Below are positions 54,182 through 63,771 of a DNA stretch of 64,000 bases, one piece after another. The DNA lies in contig MUYB01000030.1 of assembly GCA_002015125.1 (NCBI GenBank), positions 1-64,000 of the forward strand. The letters are read 5' to 3'. The notes below the pieces were generated by a model. It did not search any database, had not been told where the DNA came from, and saw nothing but the letters and a program-made list of their open reading frames with translations. A program made the position numbers and the translations under genes. Origin of the DNA: [Haemophilus] felis. Lineage in GTDB: Bacteria; Pseudomonadota; Gammaproteobacteria; Enterobacterales; Pasteurellaceae. Each line of letters opens with the position of its first letter. The stretch's first letter is position 1.

Positions 54182-55672
54182 ATGAAAATTGAAGCAGACA
54201 ACAACTGTATTGTTATTTTTGGTGCATCGGGTGATTTAACTCATCGTAAATTAATTCCTGCACTGTATCATTTATATAAAATTGGTCGTTTAACTGAGCA
54301 TTTCTCTGTATTAGGTGTGGCACGCAGTAACTTTGATGATGAAACTTTTCGAGAAAAAATGCGTCAAGCTCTCATACAATGTGAAGAGGCTACTGGTGAA
54401 ACCTTGGACGCATTTTGTCAGCATCTTTATTATCAATCTATTAATACCTTTGAAGCGGAAGATTATGCCAAACTTATTCCTCGTTTGACCGCACTTCACC
54501 AACAATATGAAACGGAAGGTAATACACTCTACTATCTTTCTACCCCACCGAGTTTATATGGCGTTATTCCTGAATGCTTGGCAGCTCACGGTTTGAACAC
54601 TGAAGAGCAAGGTTGGAAGCGTTTAATTGTAGAAAAACCATTTGGCTATGATATTGAAACAGCAAGAGCCTTAGATATTCAAATACACCGCTTTTTTGAA
54701 GAACATCAAATTTACCGTATTGACCATTATTTAGGTAAAGAAACCGTGCAAAACTTGCTTGTTTTACGTTTCTCAAACGGCTTATTTGAACCGCTGTGGA
54801 ACCGTAATTTCATTGATTATGTGGAAATTACAGGGGCGGAATCCATTGGTGTGGAAGATCGTGGTGGTTATTACGATGGCTCAGGAGCGATGCGTGATAT
54901 GTTCCAAAATCACTTGTTACAAGTGCTGGCGATGGTGGCAATGGAACCGCCTGCAATTATTAATGCCGATTCAATGCGTGATGAAGTAGCAAAAGTGTTA
55001 CATTGCTTACACCCATTAAAAGCAGATGAATTAGAAAATCATTTGGTATTAGGACAATATACGGCAAGTGTAATTGATGGGGAAGAAGTCAAAGGCTACT
55101 TACAAGAAAAAGGTGTACCTGCTGATTCCACCACAGAAACCTATATGGCAGTACGTTGTGAAATTGATAATTGGCGTTGGGCTGGTGTGCCTTTTTATGT
55201 TCGCACCGGTAAACGTTTACCCGCTCGTGTGACCGAAATTGTCATTCATTTTAAAACGACTCCGCACCCAGTTTTCAGTCAAAAGGCACCTGAAAATAAA
55301 TTGATTATTCGTATTCAGCCAGATGAAAGTATTTCGATGCGTTTCGGTTTGAAAAAGCCCGGTGCAGGTTTCGAAGCAAAAGAAGTTTCTATGGATTTCC
55401 GTTATGCCGATCTTGCCTCACCAAGCCTTTTGACCGCTTATGAACGTTTACTATTAGATGCAATGAAAGGCGATGCAACACTGTTTGCTCGTACTGATGC
55501 GGTGCACGCCTGTTGGCAATTTGTGCAGCCTATTTTAGATTATAAAGCTGAAAGAAGCAGAATATATGAATATGAAGCAGGCACTTGGGGGCCTTCCGAA
55601 GCCGATAAATTGATTGCGAAACAAGGTCGAGTTTGGCGGAAACCCAGTGGATTTATGAAGAAGAAGGTTTGA
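54182..55672 (+). CDS. zwf: Glucose-6-phosphate 1-dehydrogenase
   Basis: First enzyme of the oxidative pentose phosphate path, oxidising glucose-6-phosphate with NADP+. At 496 residues it has the nucleotide-binding [17 protein letters not shown] near the N-terminus, the catalytic [15 protein letters not shown] and the EKPFG motif. AGGGA precedes the ATG. It is followed by pgl after a 103-base spacer holding a repeat element. Confidence 0.97.
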   Translation: MKIEADNNCIVIFGASGDLTHRKLIPALYHLYKIGRLTEHFSVLGVARSNFDDETFREKMRQALIQCEEATGETLDAFCQHLYYQSINTFEAEDYAKLIPRLTALHQQYETEGNTLYYLSTPPSLYGVIPECLAAHGLNTEEQGWKRLIVEKPFGYDIETARALDIQIHRFFEEHQIYRIDHYLGKETVQNLLVLRFSNGLFEPLWNRNFIDYVEITGAESIGVEDRGGYYDGSGAMRDMFQNHLLQVLAMVAMEPPAIINADSMRDEVAKVLHCLHPLKADELENHLVLGQYTASVIDGEEVKGYLQEKGVPADSTTETYMAVRCEIDNWRWAGVPFYVRTGKRLPARVTEIVIHFKTTPHPVFSQKAPENKLIIRIQPDESISMRFGLKKPGAGFEAKEVSMDFRYADLASPSLLTAYERLLLDAMKGDATLFARTDAVHACWQFVQPILDYKAERSRIYEYEAGTWGPSEADKLIAKQGRVWRKPSGFMKKKV

Positions 55673-55681
55673 TTTGAAATA

Positions 55682-55759
55682 GACGCCAGCGTGGCATCTC
55701 TCCCATTTTTCACGCAGAGCTTAAATCAAAGTATTTGTAGGGACGCCACGCTGGCGTCC
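55682..55759. repeat. REP-like inverted repeat in the zwf-pgl spacer
   Basis: GACGCCAGCGTGGC (55682-55695) pairs perfectly with GCCACGCTGGCGTC (55745-55758) across 49 bases. The right copy also folds alone (GGACGCCA-CGC-TGGCGTCC, 55741-55759). It is G+C-rich against an A+T-rich background, so it looks like a dispersed intergenic repeat rather than a terminator (no T-run). Confidence 0.65.
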
Positions 55760-55775
55760 GATAAAGGAATAATAA

Positions 55776-56474
55776 ATGAATACCAACATTTTCGACACCG
55801 CCCAACAAGCTGTTGAGCAAATCGCCCAAGAATTTATCACATACAGCCAACAAAACCGCTCTGTGCATATTTCCCTTTCAGGCGGCTCAACCCCAAAATT
55901 GCTGTTCAAAACCCTAGCACAGTCGCCTTTTAACGAAAAAGTGCGGTGGGAAAACTTGCATTTTTGGTGGGGCGATGATCGTATGGTTGAACCGAATGAT
56001 CCCGAAAGCAATTACGGCGAAGTGCAAAAATTGTTGTTTGATCATATTCAAATTCCTGCCGAAAATATTCACCGTATTCGTGGTGAAAATGATGTCGAGC
56101 AAGAACTGGCAAGATTTTCGCAAGAACTCACCGCTTGCGTACCGAATTTAGCATTTGACTGGATCATTTTAGGAATGGGTACGGACGGACACACCGCTTC
56201 CCTTTTCCCACATCAAACGGATTTTAACGATCCGAATGTGGCAGCTATCGCCAAACACCCCGAAACAGGGCAGATCCGCATTTCCAAAACCGCCCAGCTA
56301 ATCGAAAAAGCCAAACGAATTAGCTATTTGGTGACAGGCGAAAGCAAAGCGGAAATTTTAAAAGAAATCCAAACCACACCAGCGGAAAACTTGCCTTATC
56401 CCGCAGCAAAAATTAAAGCGAAAAATGGCGTAACCGAGTGGATTTTGGATAAGGATGCTGCGAAGTTGTTGTAA
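55776..56474 (+). CDS. pgl: 6-phosphogluconolactonase
   Basis: 232-residue DevB-type enzyme hydrolysing 6-phosphogluconolactone to 6-phosphogluconate. Motifs are ISLSGGSTPKLLFKTLA, WWGDDRMVEPNDPESNYGE and LGMGTDGHTASLFPH. AAAGGAA precedes the ATG. The gene is richer in C-ending codons than zwf. It shares the pathway with zwf upstream and gnd downstream. Confidence 0.96.
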   Translation: MNTNIFDTAQQAVEQIAQEFITYSQQNRSVHISLSGGSTPKLLFKTLAQSPFNEKVRWENLHFWWGDDRMVEPNDPESNYGEVQKLLFDHIQIPAENIHRIRGENDVEQELARFSQELTACVPNLAFDWIILGMGTDGHTASLFPHQTDFNDPNVAAIAKHPETGQIRISKTAQLIEKAKRISYLVTGESKAEILKEIQTTPAENLPYPAAKIKAKNGVTEWILDKDAAKLL

Positions 56475-56600
56475 TACAATAGGGAAGATTTGGTAAAACA
56501 TCTGTCAAAAACAGCTCCCAGTGTTTAAGATCACAAGTTGTTACCTTGACAATAGGAGAGAAAAATAAGTAATTTCTTAGGGTAAATAAGGAGTGAGTCA

Positions 56601-57221
56601 ATGTCAGTATTTTTTGAAGAATATAAAAATATTATTTTTACTTTATCAGGTGTGACTTTTAGTGCATTATTATCCTTTTTAATCAAAAAATATTTTGATA
56701 AACAGCATAAAAATCTGCGTAATTTTGAAATAATAAATAAATATTTTACATCCGATAATATAGATAAGTTTAGAAATGAATCAAATATTATAAAAGATAT
56801 GATGTGTAATACTCTTGAGTGTTTTAGGGGAGTCAGTTTTGAACAGGTAGTTAGGTTATTGAAAAATAAAAAGATCGGTCTAAATGATTTAACATATATC
56901 ATAGCATTATATCGAGAAGGGTATCTAAATGATTTTTATGCTTTAAATAAAGACTATAAGAATAGGATGAATCCATATCTTGTTTCTTTACTATCTATAA
57001 TAATATTTCTAATATATTTTGTACTGCTTATTATATTTATTGCATATTTTGACTTTTATTCAAATAAATTTGTTTATTACTCCTCGCTAATTTTATTTCT
57101 TGGAATACCAGAAGTGATAGTTTTAAAGTATATAGATAGTCTATTTTTACTAAAAAGACAAATAAAGTGGTTTAAAGAAAATGAAGCTAGATTAAAACCA
57201 GATCTAATATCATTAAATTAA
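56601..57221 (+). CDS. Hypothetical A+T-rich membrane protein between pgl and gnd
   Basis: 206 residues, unknown family. There is one hydrophobic segment near the N-terminus (NIIFTLSGVTFSALLSFLI), a charged soluble middle, then two strongly hydrophobic segments at about 130-175, and a charged tail. The coding DNA is far more A+T-rich than pgl and gnd on either side, with many ATA and AGA codons, which points to recent gain. AAGGAG precedes the ATG. It interrupts the pentose phosphate gene run, lies in the same direction, and ends 25 bases before gnd, so it is probably co-transcribed. Similar places hold small unknown genes in H. influenzae. Confidence 0.72.
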   Translation: MSVFFEEYKNIIFTLSGVTFSALLSFLIKKYFDKQHKNLRNFEIINKYFTSDNIDKFRNESNIIKDMMCNTLECFRGVSFEQVVRLLKNKKIGLNDLTYIIALYREGYLNDFYALNKDYKNRMNPYLVSLLSIIIFLIYFVLLIIFIAYFDFYSNKFVYYSSLILFLGIPEVIVLKYIDSLFLLKRQIKWFKENEARLKPDLISLN

Positions 57222-57246
57222 TTATATTTTTCAACAGGAGCAAAAA

Positions 57247-58701
57247 ATGTCAGTAAAAGGCGATATCGGCGTTATCGGTTTAGCGGTAATGGGGCAGAAT
57301 TTAATTCTGAATATGAACGACCACGGGTTTACCGTGGTGGCGTATAACCGTACCACCTCAAAAGTGGACGAGTTTTTGGCAGGGGCGGCGAAAGGCACGA
57401 ATATTATTGGTGCCTATTCCTTGGAAGATTTGGCAGCCAAATTGGAAAAACCACGCAAAGTGATGTTAATGGTGCGTGCGGGCGAGGTGGTGGATCAATT
57501 TATTGATGCCTTGTTGCCACATTTGGAAGCAGGCGACATCATCATTGATGGCGGTAACTCAAATTATCCAGACACCAACCGCCGTGTGAAAGCTTTGGCG
57601 GAAAAAGGCATTCGCTTTATCGGTTCAGGCGTATCGGGCGGGGAAGAAGGGGCTCGTCACGGACCTTCGATTATGCCTGGCGGTAACGAAGAAGCGTGGC
57701 AATATGTGAAACCGATTTTACAAGCGATTTCCGCCAAAACCGACAAAGGCGAACCTTGCTGTGACTGGGTTGGCAAAGAAGGGGCTGGGCATTTCGTGAA
57801 AATGGTGCATAACGGCATTGAATACGGCGATATGCAGTTAATTTGCGAAGCCTATCAATTCTTAAAAGACGGTTTGGGCTTGAGCTACGATGAAATGCAA
57901 CAAATTTTTGCCGACTGGAAAAAAACCGAACTGGATAGCTATCTGATTGATATTACAACGGATATTTTGGGTTATAAAGATGCCGACGGCGAACCATTGG
58001 TGGAAAAAATCTTAGACACCGCTGGTCAAAAAGGCACAGGTAAATGGACAGGGATCAACGCCCTTGATTTCGGTATTCCATTAACGCTGATTACTGAATC
58101 CGTGTTCGCTCGTTGCGTGTCTTCATTTAAAGATCAACGTGTGGCAGCATCTCAATTATTTAACAAAACCATTGGCAAGGTGGAAGGCGATAAACAAGTG
58201 TGGATCGAAGCGGTGCGTAAAGCGTTGTTGGCGTCTAAAATCATCTCTTACGCCCAAGGCTTTATGTTGATTCGTGAAGCATCTGAAAACTTCGGCTGGA
58301 ACATCAACTACGGGGCAACGGCGTTATTGTGGCGTGAAGGTTGTATCATTCGCAGCCGTTTCTTAGGTAACATTCGTGATGCCTATGAAGCGAACCCTGA
58401 TCTAGTTTTCTTAGGTTCAGACGACTACTTCAAAGGCATTTTAGAAAATGCGTTGGCAGACTGGCGTAAAGTGGTGGCGAAATCCATTGAAGTGGGCATT
58501 CCTATGCCTTGTATGGCAAGTGCGATTACGTTCTTAGACGGTTATACATCGGAGAAAGTGCCTGCGAATTTATTGCAAGCACAACGTGACTACTTCGGTG
58601 CCCACACCTACGAACGTACCGACAAACCACGTGGCGAGTTCTTCCACACCAACTGGACAGGGCGTGGTGGTAATACAGCATCGACGACTTATGATGTGTA
58701 A
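57247..58701 (+). CDS. gnd: 6-phosphogluconate dehydrogenase, decarboxylating
   Basis: 484-residue NADP-dependent enzyme giving ribulose-5-phosphate and CO2. The N-terminal Rossmann motif is GLAVMGQNLILNMNDHGF; catalytic Lys and Glu lie in GHFVKMVHNGIEYGDMQL; the C-terminal tail FHTNWTGRGG reaches into the partner subunit. CAGGAG precedes the ATG. Base composition is G+C-richer than the preceding membrane protein gene. Confidence 0.97.
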   Translation: MSVKGDIGVIGLAVMGQNLILNMNDHGFTVVAYNRTTSKVDEFLAGAAKGTNIIGAYSLEDLAAKLEKPRKVMLMVRAGEVVDQFIDALLPHLEAGDIIIDGGNSNYPDTNRRVKALAEKGIRFIGSGVSGGEEGARHGPSIMPGGNEEAWQYVKPILQAISAKTDKGEPCCDWVGKEGAGHFVKMVHNGIEYGDMQLICEAYQFLKDGLGLSYDEMQQIFADWKKTELDSYLIDITTDILGYKDADGEPLVEKILDTAGQKGTGKWTGINALDFGIPLTLITESVFARCVSSFKDQRVAASQLFNKTIGKVEGDKQVWIEAVRKALLASKIISYAQGFMLIREASENFGWNINYGATALLWREGCIIRSRFLGNIRDAYEANPDLVFLGSDDYFKGILENALADWRKVVAKSIEVGIPMPCMASAITFLDGYTSEKVPANLLQAQRDYFGAHTYERTDKPRGEFFHTNWTGRGGNTASTTYDV

Positions 58702-58715
58702 TGCCTATTAAAAAT

Positions 58716-58753
58716 AAAACCGCATAGTAAAAAAATTGCTGTGCGGTTTTTTT
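58716..58753. terminator. Terminator between gnd and the convergent HAD gene
   Basis: Arms AAAACCGCA (58716-58724) and TGCGGTTTT (58742-58750), with T7 on the plus strand and an A-rich left flank, so it can serve both genes. Confidence 0.82.
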
Positions 58754-58763
58754 ATGTTAGAAA

Positions 58764-59570
58764 TTAATCAATTAAGCCATTATCTACTAAAAAGCGATAA
58801 ATCCCATCATTTTCAATATGTTCAGCTCTGTATCTTGTTTGAGCTTTTAATTCTGGGTGGGCATTCCCCATTGCAACGCCGATAGCAACTTCATTCAACA
58901 TTTCTAGATCGTTTAATCCATCTCCAAATGCTATTGCATTATTCATTGAGTAACCTAGAAAACTTAGCGCCCGAGCGATTCCTCTCGCTTTAGAACTTTC
59001 TGCATTTAAGATATCTACTGCGTGTTTGTGCCAACGAATAATTTTTAGTCCATTAAGTTGGTCAGAGTTGTTCATAAGATCATCTTGTGAATGATCGTAA
59101 AAGCCTAACAGTTGTTGAATTCCATGACCTTGATAGTACAGTTTATCAACGCTGTAATTTGTTGTAATAGGATCTAAGGCTTCACGCAAATTAGGCGTGA
59201 TGTTAGACACTCTTAACGCCTCATGAGCAACAAAAGCATACTCAATATGATGTTGCTCAAATAACTTAACTAACGCAGTTATTTTATCTTCAGCAATATT
59301 TTGTTTTTCGATGATTTGTCCTTGATATTCTACGCATTGGCCATTGGTGCTAATAATGAGTTCAATATTTTCTTGCTCAATTAATTGGTTAATTTGATCA
59401 GGAAATTCACAGCGAGTTCGTCCCGTGGCGATAGCGAGTATGATTCCATTTTGTTTAAGTTTTCTAATCGCTGAAATTGCACTTTCAGGTACATAATTTT
59501 TGTTTTTTACATAGAGGGTATCGTCGATATCAAAGAACGCAAATTTAATATCTGCTTTATTAAATGTCAT
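58764..59570 (-). CDS. Cof-type HAD-IIB hydrolase
   Basis: 268-residue haloacid-dehalogenase-type phosphatase. The nucleophile motif FFDIDDTLY is at 12-20 (Asp14, Asp16), motif II is ATGR, and motif IV is FGDGLNDLEML. The large C2B cap between them is typical of the Cof/YbjI/YidA group that dephosphorylates sugar phosphates or FMN-type compounds; the exact substrate cannot be read from sequence. AGGAAA precedes the ATG. It is divergent from comF. Confidence 0.9.
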   Translation of the reverse strand: MTFNKADIKFAFFDIDDTLYVKNKNYVPESAISAIRKLKQNGIILAIATGRTRCEFPDQINQLIEQENIELIISTNGQCVEYQGQIIEKQNIAEDKITALVKLFEQHHIEYAFVAHEALRVSNITPNLREALDPITTNYSVDKLYYQGHGIQQLLGFYDHSQDDLMNNSDQLNGLKIIRWHKHAVDILNAESSKARGIARALSFLGYSMNNAIAFGDGLNDLEMLNEVAIGVAMGNAHPELKAQTRYRAEHIENDGIYRFLVDNGLID

Positions 59571-59611
59571 AATGATTTTTCCTAACTCATAGCTTGTGAT
59601 GATTCTATCAT

Positions 59612-59633
59612 TTTTTCGATGAGGATCGAAAAA
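59612..59633 (+). promoter_or_regulatory. Putative CRP-S (Sxy-dependent competence) site upstream of comF
   Basis: TTTTTCGA-N6-TCGAAAAA, a 22-base dyad with the CRP-S hallmark C and G inside the half sites (consensus TTTTGCGA-N6-TCGCAAAA), deviating by one symmetric base. It is about 75 bases before comF, with TATATT near 59671 as a possible -10, which puts the dyad near -61. Confidence 0.7.
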
Positions 59634-59707
59634 TGAAAATATTGGATTATTGGTTCTGCGCTAACTTTCTTATATTAGGGTAAATTTTTTATAGAAAAGG
59701 AAGCAAT

Positions 59708-60385
59708 ATGAATATTGCAGGCTTTCGCTGTGCACAATGTCAATCTAAATTAGTTATTCCTCACCATGGTTTATGCAGCCGATGTAATAAAAATATTCGG
59801 CGTTTTTCTTATTGCGGCTGCTGTGGAACGGAATTACCGCAAGACGCTTTATATTGTGGTAAATGTTTACAAGTAGAGCCAGTTTGGGATCGTATGGTGA
59901 TTATCGGCCATTATACTGAGCCTTTATCTACCTTGATTCATCAATTCAAATTTCAAAAGCAATTCTTTTTAGATCGCACCTTAGCGAGGCTATTATTGTT
60001 GGCTATTTATCAAGCGAAACGAACTCATCAACTTATTTTACCCGAAGTAATTTTACCCGTGCCGCTACATCATAAACGGCAATGGCAGAGAGGTTATAAC
60101 CAAGCGGATTTAGTGGCCCAGTACCTCTCTCGTTGGTTAAAAATTAAATGCGATAATCAATGGTTACATCGCTGTCGGCATACACATACACAACGAGGGC
60201 TTAGCGCCGCCGCTAGGCAGAAAAATCTACGAAATGCTTTTGCTGTATCTAATATTTGTTCATACCAGTCGGTGGCGCTAGTGGATGATGTGATTACCAC
60301 TGGTTCGACGTTAAATGAAATCTCTCGATTATTACGAAAAAATGGTGTACAGCATATTCAAGTTTGGGGATTAGCACGAGTGTAG
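59708..60385 (+). CDS. comF: ComF family protein (GntX-like phosphoribosyltransferase fold)
   Basis: 225-residue protein needed in H. influenzae for moving incoming DNA into the cytoplasm during transformation. The N-terminus has four CxxC pairs (CAQC, CSRC, CGCC, CGKC) forming zinc ribbons; the C-terminus is a type I phosphoribosyltransferase domain with the PRPP loop VALVDDVITTGSTLNEI. The order with nfuA downstream equals gntX-nfuA in E. coli. AAAGGAAG precedes the ATG; a CRP-S site upstream suggests competence control. Confidence 0.94.
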   Translation: MNIAGFRCAQCQSKLVIPHHGLCSRCNKNIRRFSYCGCCGTELPQDALYCGKCLQVEPVWDRMVIIGHYTEPLSTLIHQFKFQKQFFLDRTLARLLLLAIYQAKRTHQLILPEVILPVPLHHKRQWQRGYNQADLVAQYLSRWLKIKCDNQWLHRCRHTHTQRGLSAAARQKNLRNAFAVSNICSYQSVALVDDVITTGSTLNEISRLLRKNGVQHIQVWGLARV

Positions 60386-60473
60386 ATTTATTCTTTGAAA
60401 TAGTAGAAAAAAGTAAAACTGAGTAGTATCATTCCCGACCTTATTGCTCAACTATTTATTTAGGATCAAATTT

Positions 60474-61058
60474 ATGCAACAAATTCAAATTTCAGAAGCG
60501 GCTCAGGCGCATTTCTGTCGTTTACTTGCTCAACAAGAAGAAGGAACAAATATCCGTATTTTTGTGGTGAATCCCGGCACACCTAATGCGGAATGTGGGG
60601 TATCTTATTGTCCAGCAAATGCGGTAGAAGCCACTGATACGGAAATAAAATACAACGGATTTTCTGCATTTATTGATGAAATTAGTTTGCCTTTTTTAGA
60701 TGATGCTGAAATTGATTATGTGACGGAAGAATTAGGGGCTCAACTGACGTTAAAAGCGCCGAATGCCAAAATGCGTAAAGTGGCTGATGATGCGCCATTG
60801 ATTGAGCGAGTGGATTATGTGATTCAAACTCAAATCAATCCTCAATTGGCTGGGCATGGCGGAAAAATTACCTTGGTTGAATTAACTGATGATGGTTATG
60901 CGGTATTGCAGTTTGGCGGTGGCTGTAATGGTTGTTCTATGGTTGATGTTACCTTGAAAGAAGGTATTGAGAAGCAATTAATAAGTTTATTCCCTGAAGA
61001 ACTAAAAGGCGCTCGTGATGTAACCGAGCACCAACGTGGTGAACATTCTTACTATTAA
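60474..61058 (+). CDS. nfuA: Fe-S biogenesis protein NfuA
   Basis: 194-residue carrier that delivers 4Fe-4S clusters, especially under oxidative stress or iron limitation. An N-terminal degenerate A-type domain ([17 protein letters not shown], cluster cysteines mostly lost) is followed by the Nfu domain with the cluster-binding CNGC in [20 protein letters not shown]. The start is ATG 60474 with AGGA before it; an earlier start at 60444 lacks family similarity. It is downstream of comF. Confidence 0.95.
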   Translation: MQQIQISEAAQAHFCRLLAQQEEGTNIRIFVVNPGTPNAECGVSYCPANAVEATDTEIKYNGFSAFIDEISLPFLDDAEIDYVTEELGAQLTLKAPNAKMRKVADDAPLIERVDYVIQTQINPQLAGHGGKITLVELTDDGYAVLQFGGGCNGCSMVDVTLKEGIEKQLISLFPEELKGARDVTEHQRGEHSYY

Positions 61059-61074
61059 TCTACCGCCATCAAGT

Positions 61075-61105
61075 CGCTCCTTTATCTATTGGAAGTAAAG
61101 GAGCG
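61075..61105. terminator. Hairpin between convergent nfuA and yheS
   Basis: Arms CGCTCCTTTA (61075-61084) and TAAAGGAGCG (61096-61105). There is no clear T-run, so it may be a weak bidirectional terminator. Confidence 0.5.
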
Positions 61106-61123
61106 GAATAGCGTTTAAAAATG

Positions 61124-63034
61124 TTATTCTATTTGCAAAGCTTCGAATTCTTCCTGTAAAACAAGCCATTCTGATTCTGACTCTTCTAATTGTTTTTTGA
61201 TATTCACCTGTTCCGCTAAGAGCGCTGTCATTTTTTCTTTATTTTCTGCAAGATACAATTCTGTCTCGCCCAACTGAGTTTCAATTTCAGCCAAACGCGC
61301 AGACAATTTCTCCATTTGAGTTTCAAATTGTTGTATTTTTTTCCGTAGCGGCGCTGTTTGTTGGCGAAGTTCTGCTTCACGACGTTTTTGTTCTTTGCGG
61401 TTGTTATTATTTTCTACGCTGGTGCCACCGTCAGATTTTGGTTCTGCTCGATTGAGATCGTTCAACCATTTTTGGTAATCTTCCAAATCGCCGTTAAATT
61501 GTTCAACTTTTTTGTCATGAACAAGATAAAATTCTTCAACGGTATTGCGTAATAAATGACGATCGTGGGAAACCACAACTAATGACCCCTGATAATCTAC
61601 TAACGCTTCCGTTAAGGCTTGACGCATATCCAAATCTAAATGGTTGGTCGGTTCGTCGAGCAATAACAAATTCGGGCGTTGCCACACAATTAACGCAAGC
61701 ACAAGGCGTGCTTTTTCACCACCAGAAAATGACTGCACAGCCTCGTTCACCTTATCACCTTTGAACGCAAAACCACCAAGATAATCGCGCAGTTGCTGTT
61801 CTGTATGTTGTGGTGCGAGTTTTTGTAAATGCCATAACGGACTTTCGTTGGCGCGCAATGTGTCCAATTGATGTTGCGCGAAATAACCTAGCTGTACACC
61901 TTTCGCCAATTGCACTGTGCCGCAGAGAGCGGGCAATTCTCCTGCCAATAGTTTGATTAAGGTGGATTTTCCTGCACCATTTTTACCTAGCAATCCAATG
62001 CGTGAACCTGGTACTAAATTTAATTTTATTTTTTCTAAAATTTCTATGACATCGTCACTTTGTGAGTGATAACCAGCACTCACTTGTTCCATAGAGAGCA
62101 ATGGATTGGGTAAAGAAAGTGGTTCACGAAACTCAAAATGGAATGGATTATCTACATAGGCTGGCGCTATCAGCTCCATTCGTTCAAGGGCTTTAACACG
62201 GCTTTGCGCTTGCTTCGCCTTGCTTGCCTTTGCCTTAAAACGATCAATATATTTCTGCAAATGCGCGACTTTTTGTTGCTGTTGACGATATAAAGCACTT
62301 TGCTGTGCTAATTTGGTGGCGCGTTGCACTTCAAAAGAAGAATAATCGCCACTGTATTCATTCAGTTTTTGATGCTCAATATGTAAAATTTTGTTCACAA
62401 TGGGATCTAGAAAATCACGGTCATGAGAAATGAGCAACAATGTTCCTTGATATTGAATTAACCAACGTTCAAGCCACATTACCGCATCTAAATCCAAATG
62501 GTTTGTTGGTTCGTCTAATAACAATAAATCGGAGGGACAAAGTAACGCCTGCGCTAAATTCAAACGCATCCGCCAACCTCCCGAAAAGGATTTTACTGGC
62601 TGCATCAGTTCTTGTTGCTTAAAGCCAAGTCCATGTAAAAGTGCTGCTGCGCGTGCGTGAATTGTCCAAGCATCAATTGTATCAAGTTGAGTATGTAAGT
62701 GGGCAATCAAATGACCGTCGCCTTTCTCATTGGCTTCTGCTAAGGCTTTTTGCAAGCGGCAATATTCTCTATCGCCCTCAATCACATAATCTAAGGCTGT
62801 GGTTTCTAATGCTGGAGTCTCTTGATTAACCCAAGACAATGACCAGTTATTAGGAAAGCTAGCGTCGCCGCTCTCGCTACTCATTTCTTTTTTTAATAAG
62901 GCAAATAAAGAGGATTTTCCGCAACCATTTTTGCCTACTAGACCGACTTTTTGCCCAGGATTAATACTTGCATTGGCATTTTCAAGCAGTAAGGATTGAC
63001 CGCGTTTCAGCGTTAAGTTTGTGAAAAAAAGCAT
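61124..63034 (-). CDS. yheS: ABC-F family ATPase YheS
   Basis: 636-residue soluble tandem-ATPase protein of the ABC-F translation factor group, acting on the ribosomal E site. Walker A motifs GKNGCGKSS and GKNGAGKST, signatures SFSGGWRMRLNLAQAL and SFSGGEKARLVLAL, and two LLLDEPTNHLDLD motifs are present. The linker between the domains and a long C-terminal coiled coil (KRREAELRQQTAPLRKK onward) match YheS in length (E. coli 637). It is divergent from the MarC-family gene. Confidence 0.95.
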   Translation of the reverse strand: MLFFTNLTLKRGQSLLLENANASINPGQKVGLVGKNGCGKSSLFALLKKEMSSESGDASFPNNWSLSWVNQETPALETTALDYVIEGDREYCRLQKALAEANEKGDGHLIAHLHTQLDTIDAWTIHARAAALLHGLGFKQQELMQPVKSFSGGWRMRLNLAQALLCPSDLLLLDEPTNHLDLDAVMWLERWLIQYQGTLLLISHDRDFLDPIVNKILHIEHQKLNEYSGDYSSFEVQRATKLAQQSALYRQQQQKVAHLQKYIDRFKAKASKAKQAQSRVKALERMELIAPAYVDNPFHFEFREPLSLPNPLLSMEQVSAGYHSQSDDVIEILEKIKLNLVPGSRIGLLGKNGAGKSTLIKLLAGELPALCGTVQLAKGVQLGYFAQHQLDTLRANESPLWHLQKLAPQHTEQQLRDYLGGFAFKGDKVNEAVQSFSGGEKARLVLALIVWQRPNLLLLDEPTNHLDLDMRQALTEALVDYQGSLVVVSHDRHLLRNTVEEFYLVHDKKVEQFNGDLEDYQKWLNDLNRAEPKSDGGTSVENNNNRKEQKRREAELRQQTAPLRKKIQQFETQMEKLSARLAEIETQLGETELYLAENKEKMTALLAEQVNIKKQLEESESEWLVLQEEFEALQIE

Positions 63035-63106
63035 TTTGCCTCGTTATGGATTAAGGAGTTTTTATTATAGAATGCATTATTGTCTAATTTTTTGCGGAGG
63101 TTGCCA

Positions 63107-63724
63107 ATGTTTGATTCTCTTATTGTTCAATTTGTGGTGTTATGGGCTGTGATCGATCCTATCGGCTCGGTTCCAGTGTATCTCACTAAAACAGTGGGAC
63201 TATCCATTGAAGATAGACGAAAAATTGCGTTAAAAGCAGTGTTGATTGCAACAGGCATTTTGATGTTCTTCCTGATTTTGGGCCAAGTTTTATTAGAAGC
63301 CATGCAAATTCCGCTTACCGCCTTTCAAATCGCGGGTGGTTTAGTGTTGCTTTTATTTGCTTTAACCATGATTTTTGGTGAGGGCAAACCAGAAAACGAA
63401 ATGCGAATGTCATCAAGTTTAAGTGAATTAGCGGTTTATCCTCTTGCCGTTCCCTCTATTGCCTCTCCCGGCGCTATGATGGCAGTTGTTTTGCTAACAG
63501 ATAACCACCGTTTTAGCTTCTTCGATCAGGCGATAACCTCAATGATTATGTTGTCGATTCTATTAATTACCTATTTGCTCTTTTTAGCCGCTAATCGGAT
63601 TCAACGCCTTATCGGCAATACAGGTGCAGCTGTGATTAGTCGAGTGATGGGATTAATTTTAGCGGCGGTAGCGATTAATAATATGTTGGTAGGAATTAGA
63701 GATTTCTTTACTCAAGTTATCTAA
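63107..63724 (+). CDS. yhgN: MarC/YhgN family integral membrane protein
   Basis: 205-residue inner-membrane protein with six hydrophobic segments. It starts MFDSLIVQFVVLWAVIDPIG, then has FQIAGGLVLLLFALTMIFGEG, YPLAVPSIASPGAMMAVV and a C-terminal RVMGLILAAVAINNMLVGI. The family is annotated as NAAT transporters but substrates are unproven. The start is ATG 63107, preceded by GCGGAGG; a TTG at 63080 is rejected. Confidence 0.9.
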   Translation: MFDSLIVQFVVLWAVIDPIGSVPVYLTKTVGLSIEDRRKIALKAVLIATGILMFFLILGQVLLEAMQIPLTAFQIAGGLVLLLFALTMIFGEGKPENEMRMSSSLSELAVYPLAVPSIASPGAMMAVVLLTDNHRFSFFDQAITSMIMLSILLITYLLFLAANRIQRLIGNTGAAVISRVMGLILAAVAINNMLVGIRDFFTQVI

Positions 63725-63736
63725 TTTAATAAAGAG

Positions 63737-63766
63737 AATAAAGCCAGCAAATTTGCTGGCTTTATT
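63737..63766. terminator. Perfect bidirectional terminator between yhgN and ilvC
   Basis: 30-base perfect palindrome with arms AATAAAGCCAGCAAA and TTTGCTGGCTTTATT. It lies between convergent genes, 12 bases after yhgN and 5 bases after the ilvC stop. Confidence 0.88.
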
Positions 63767-63771
63767 ATGGA

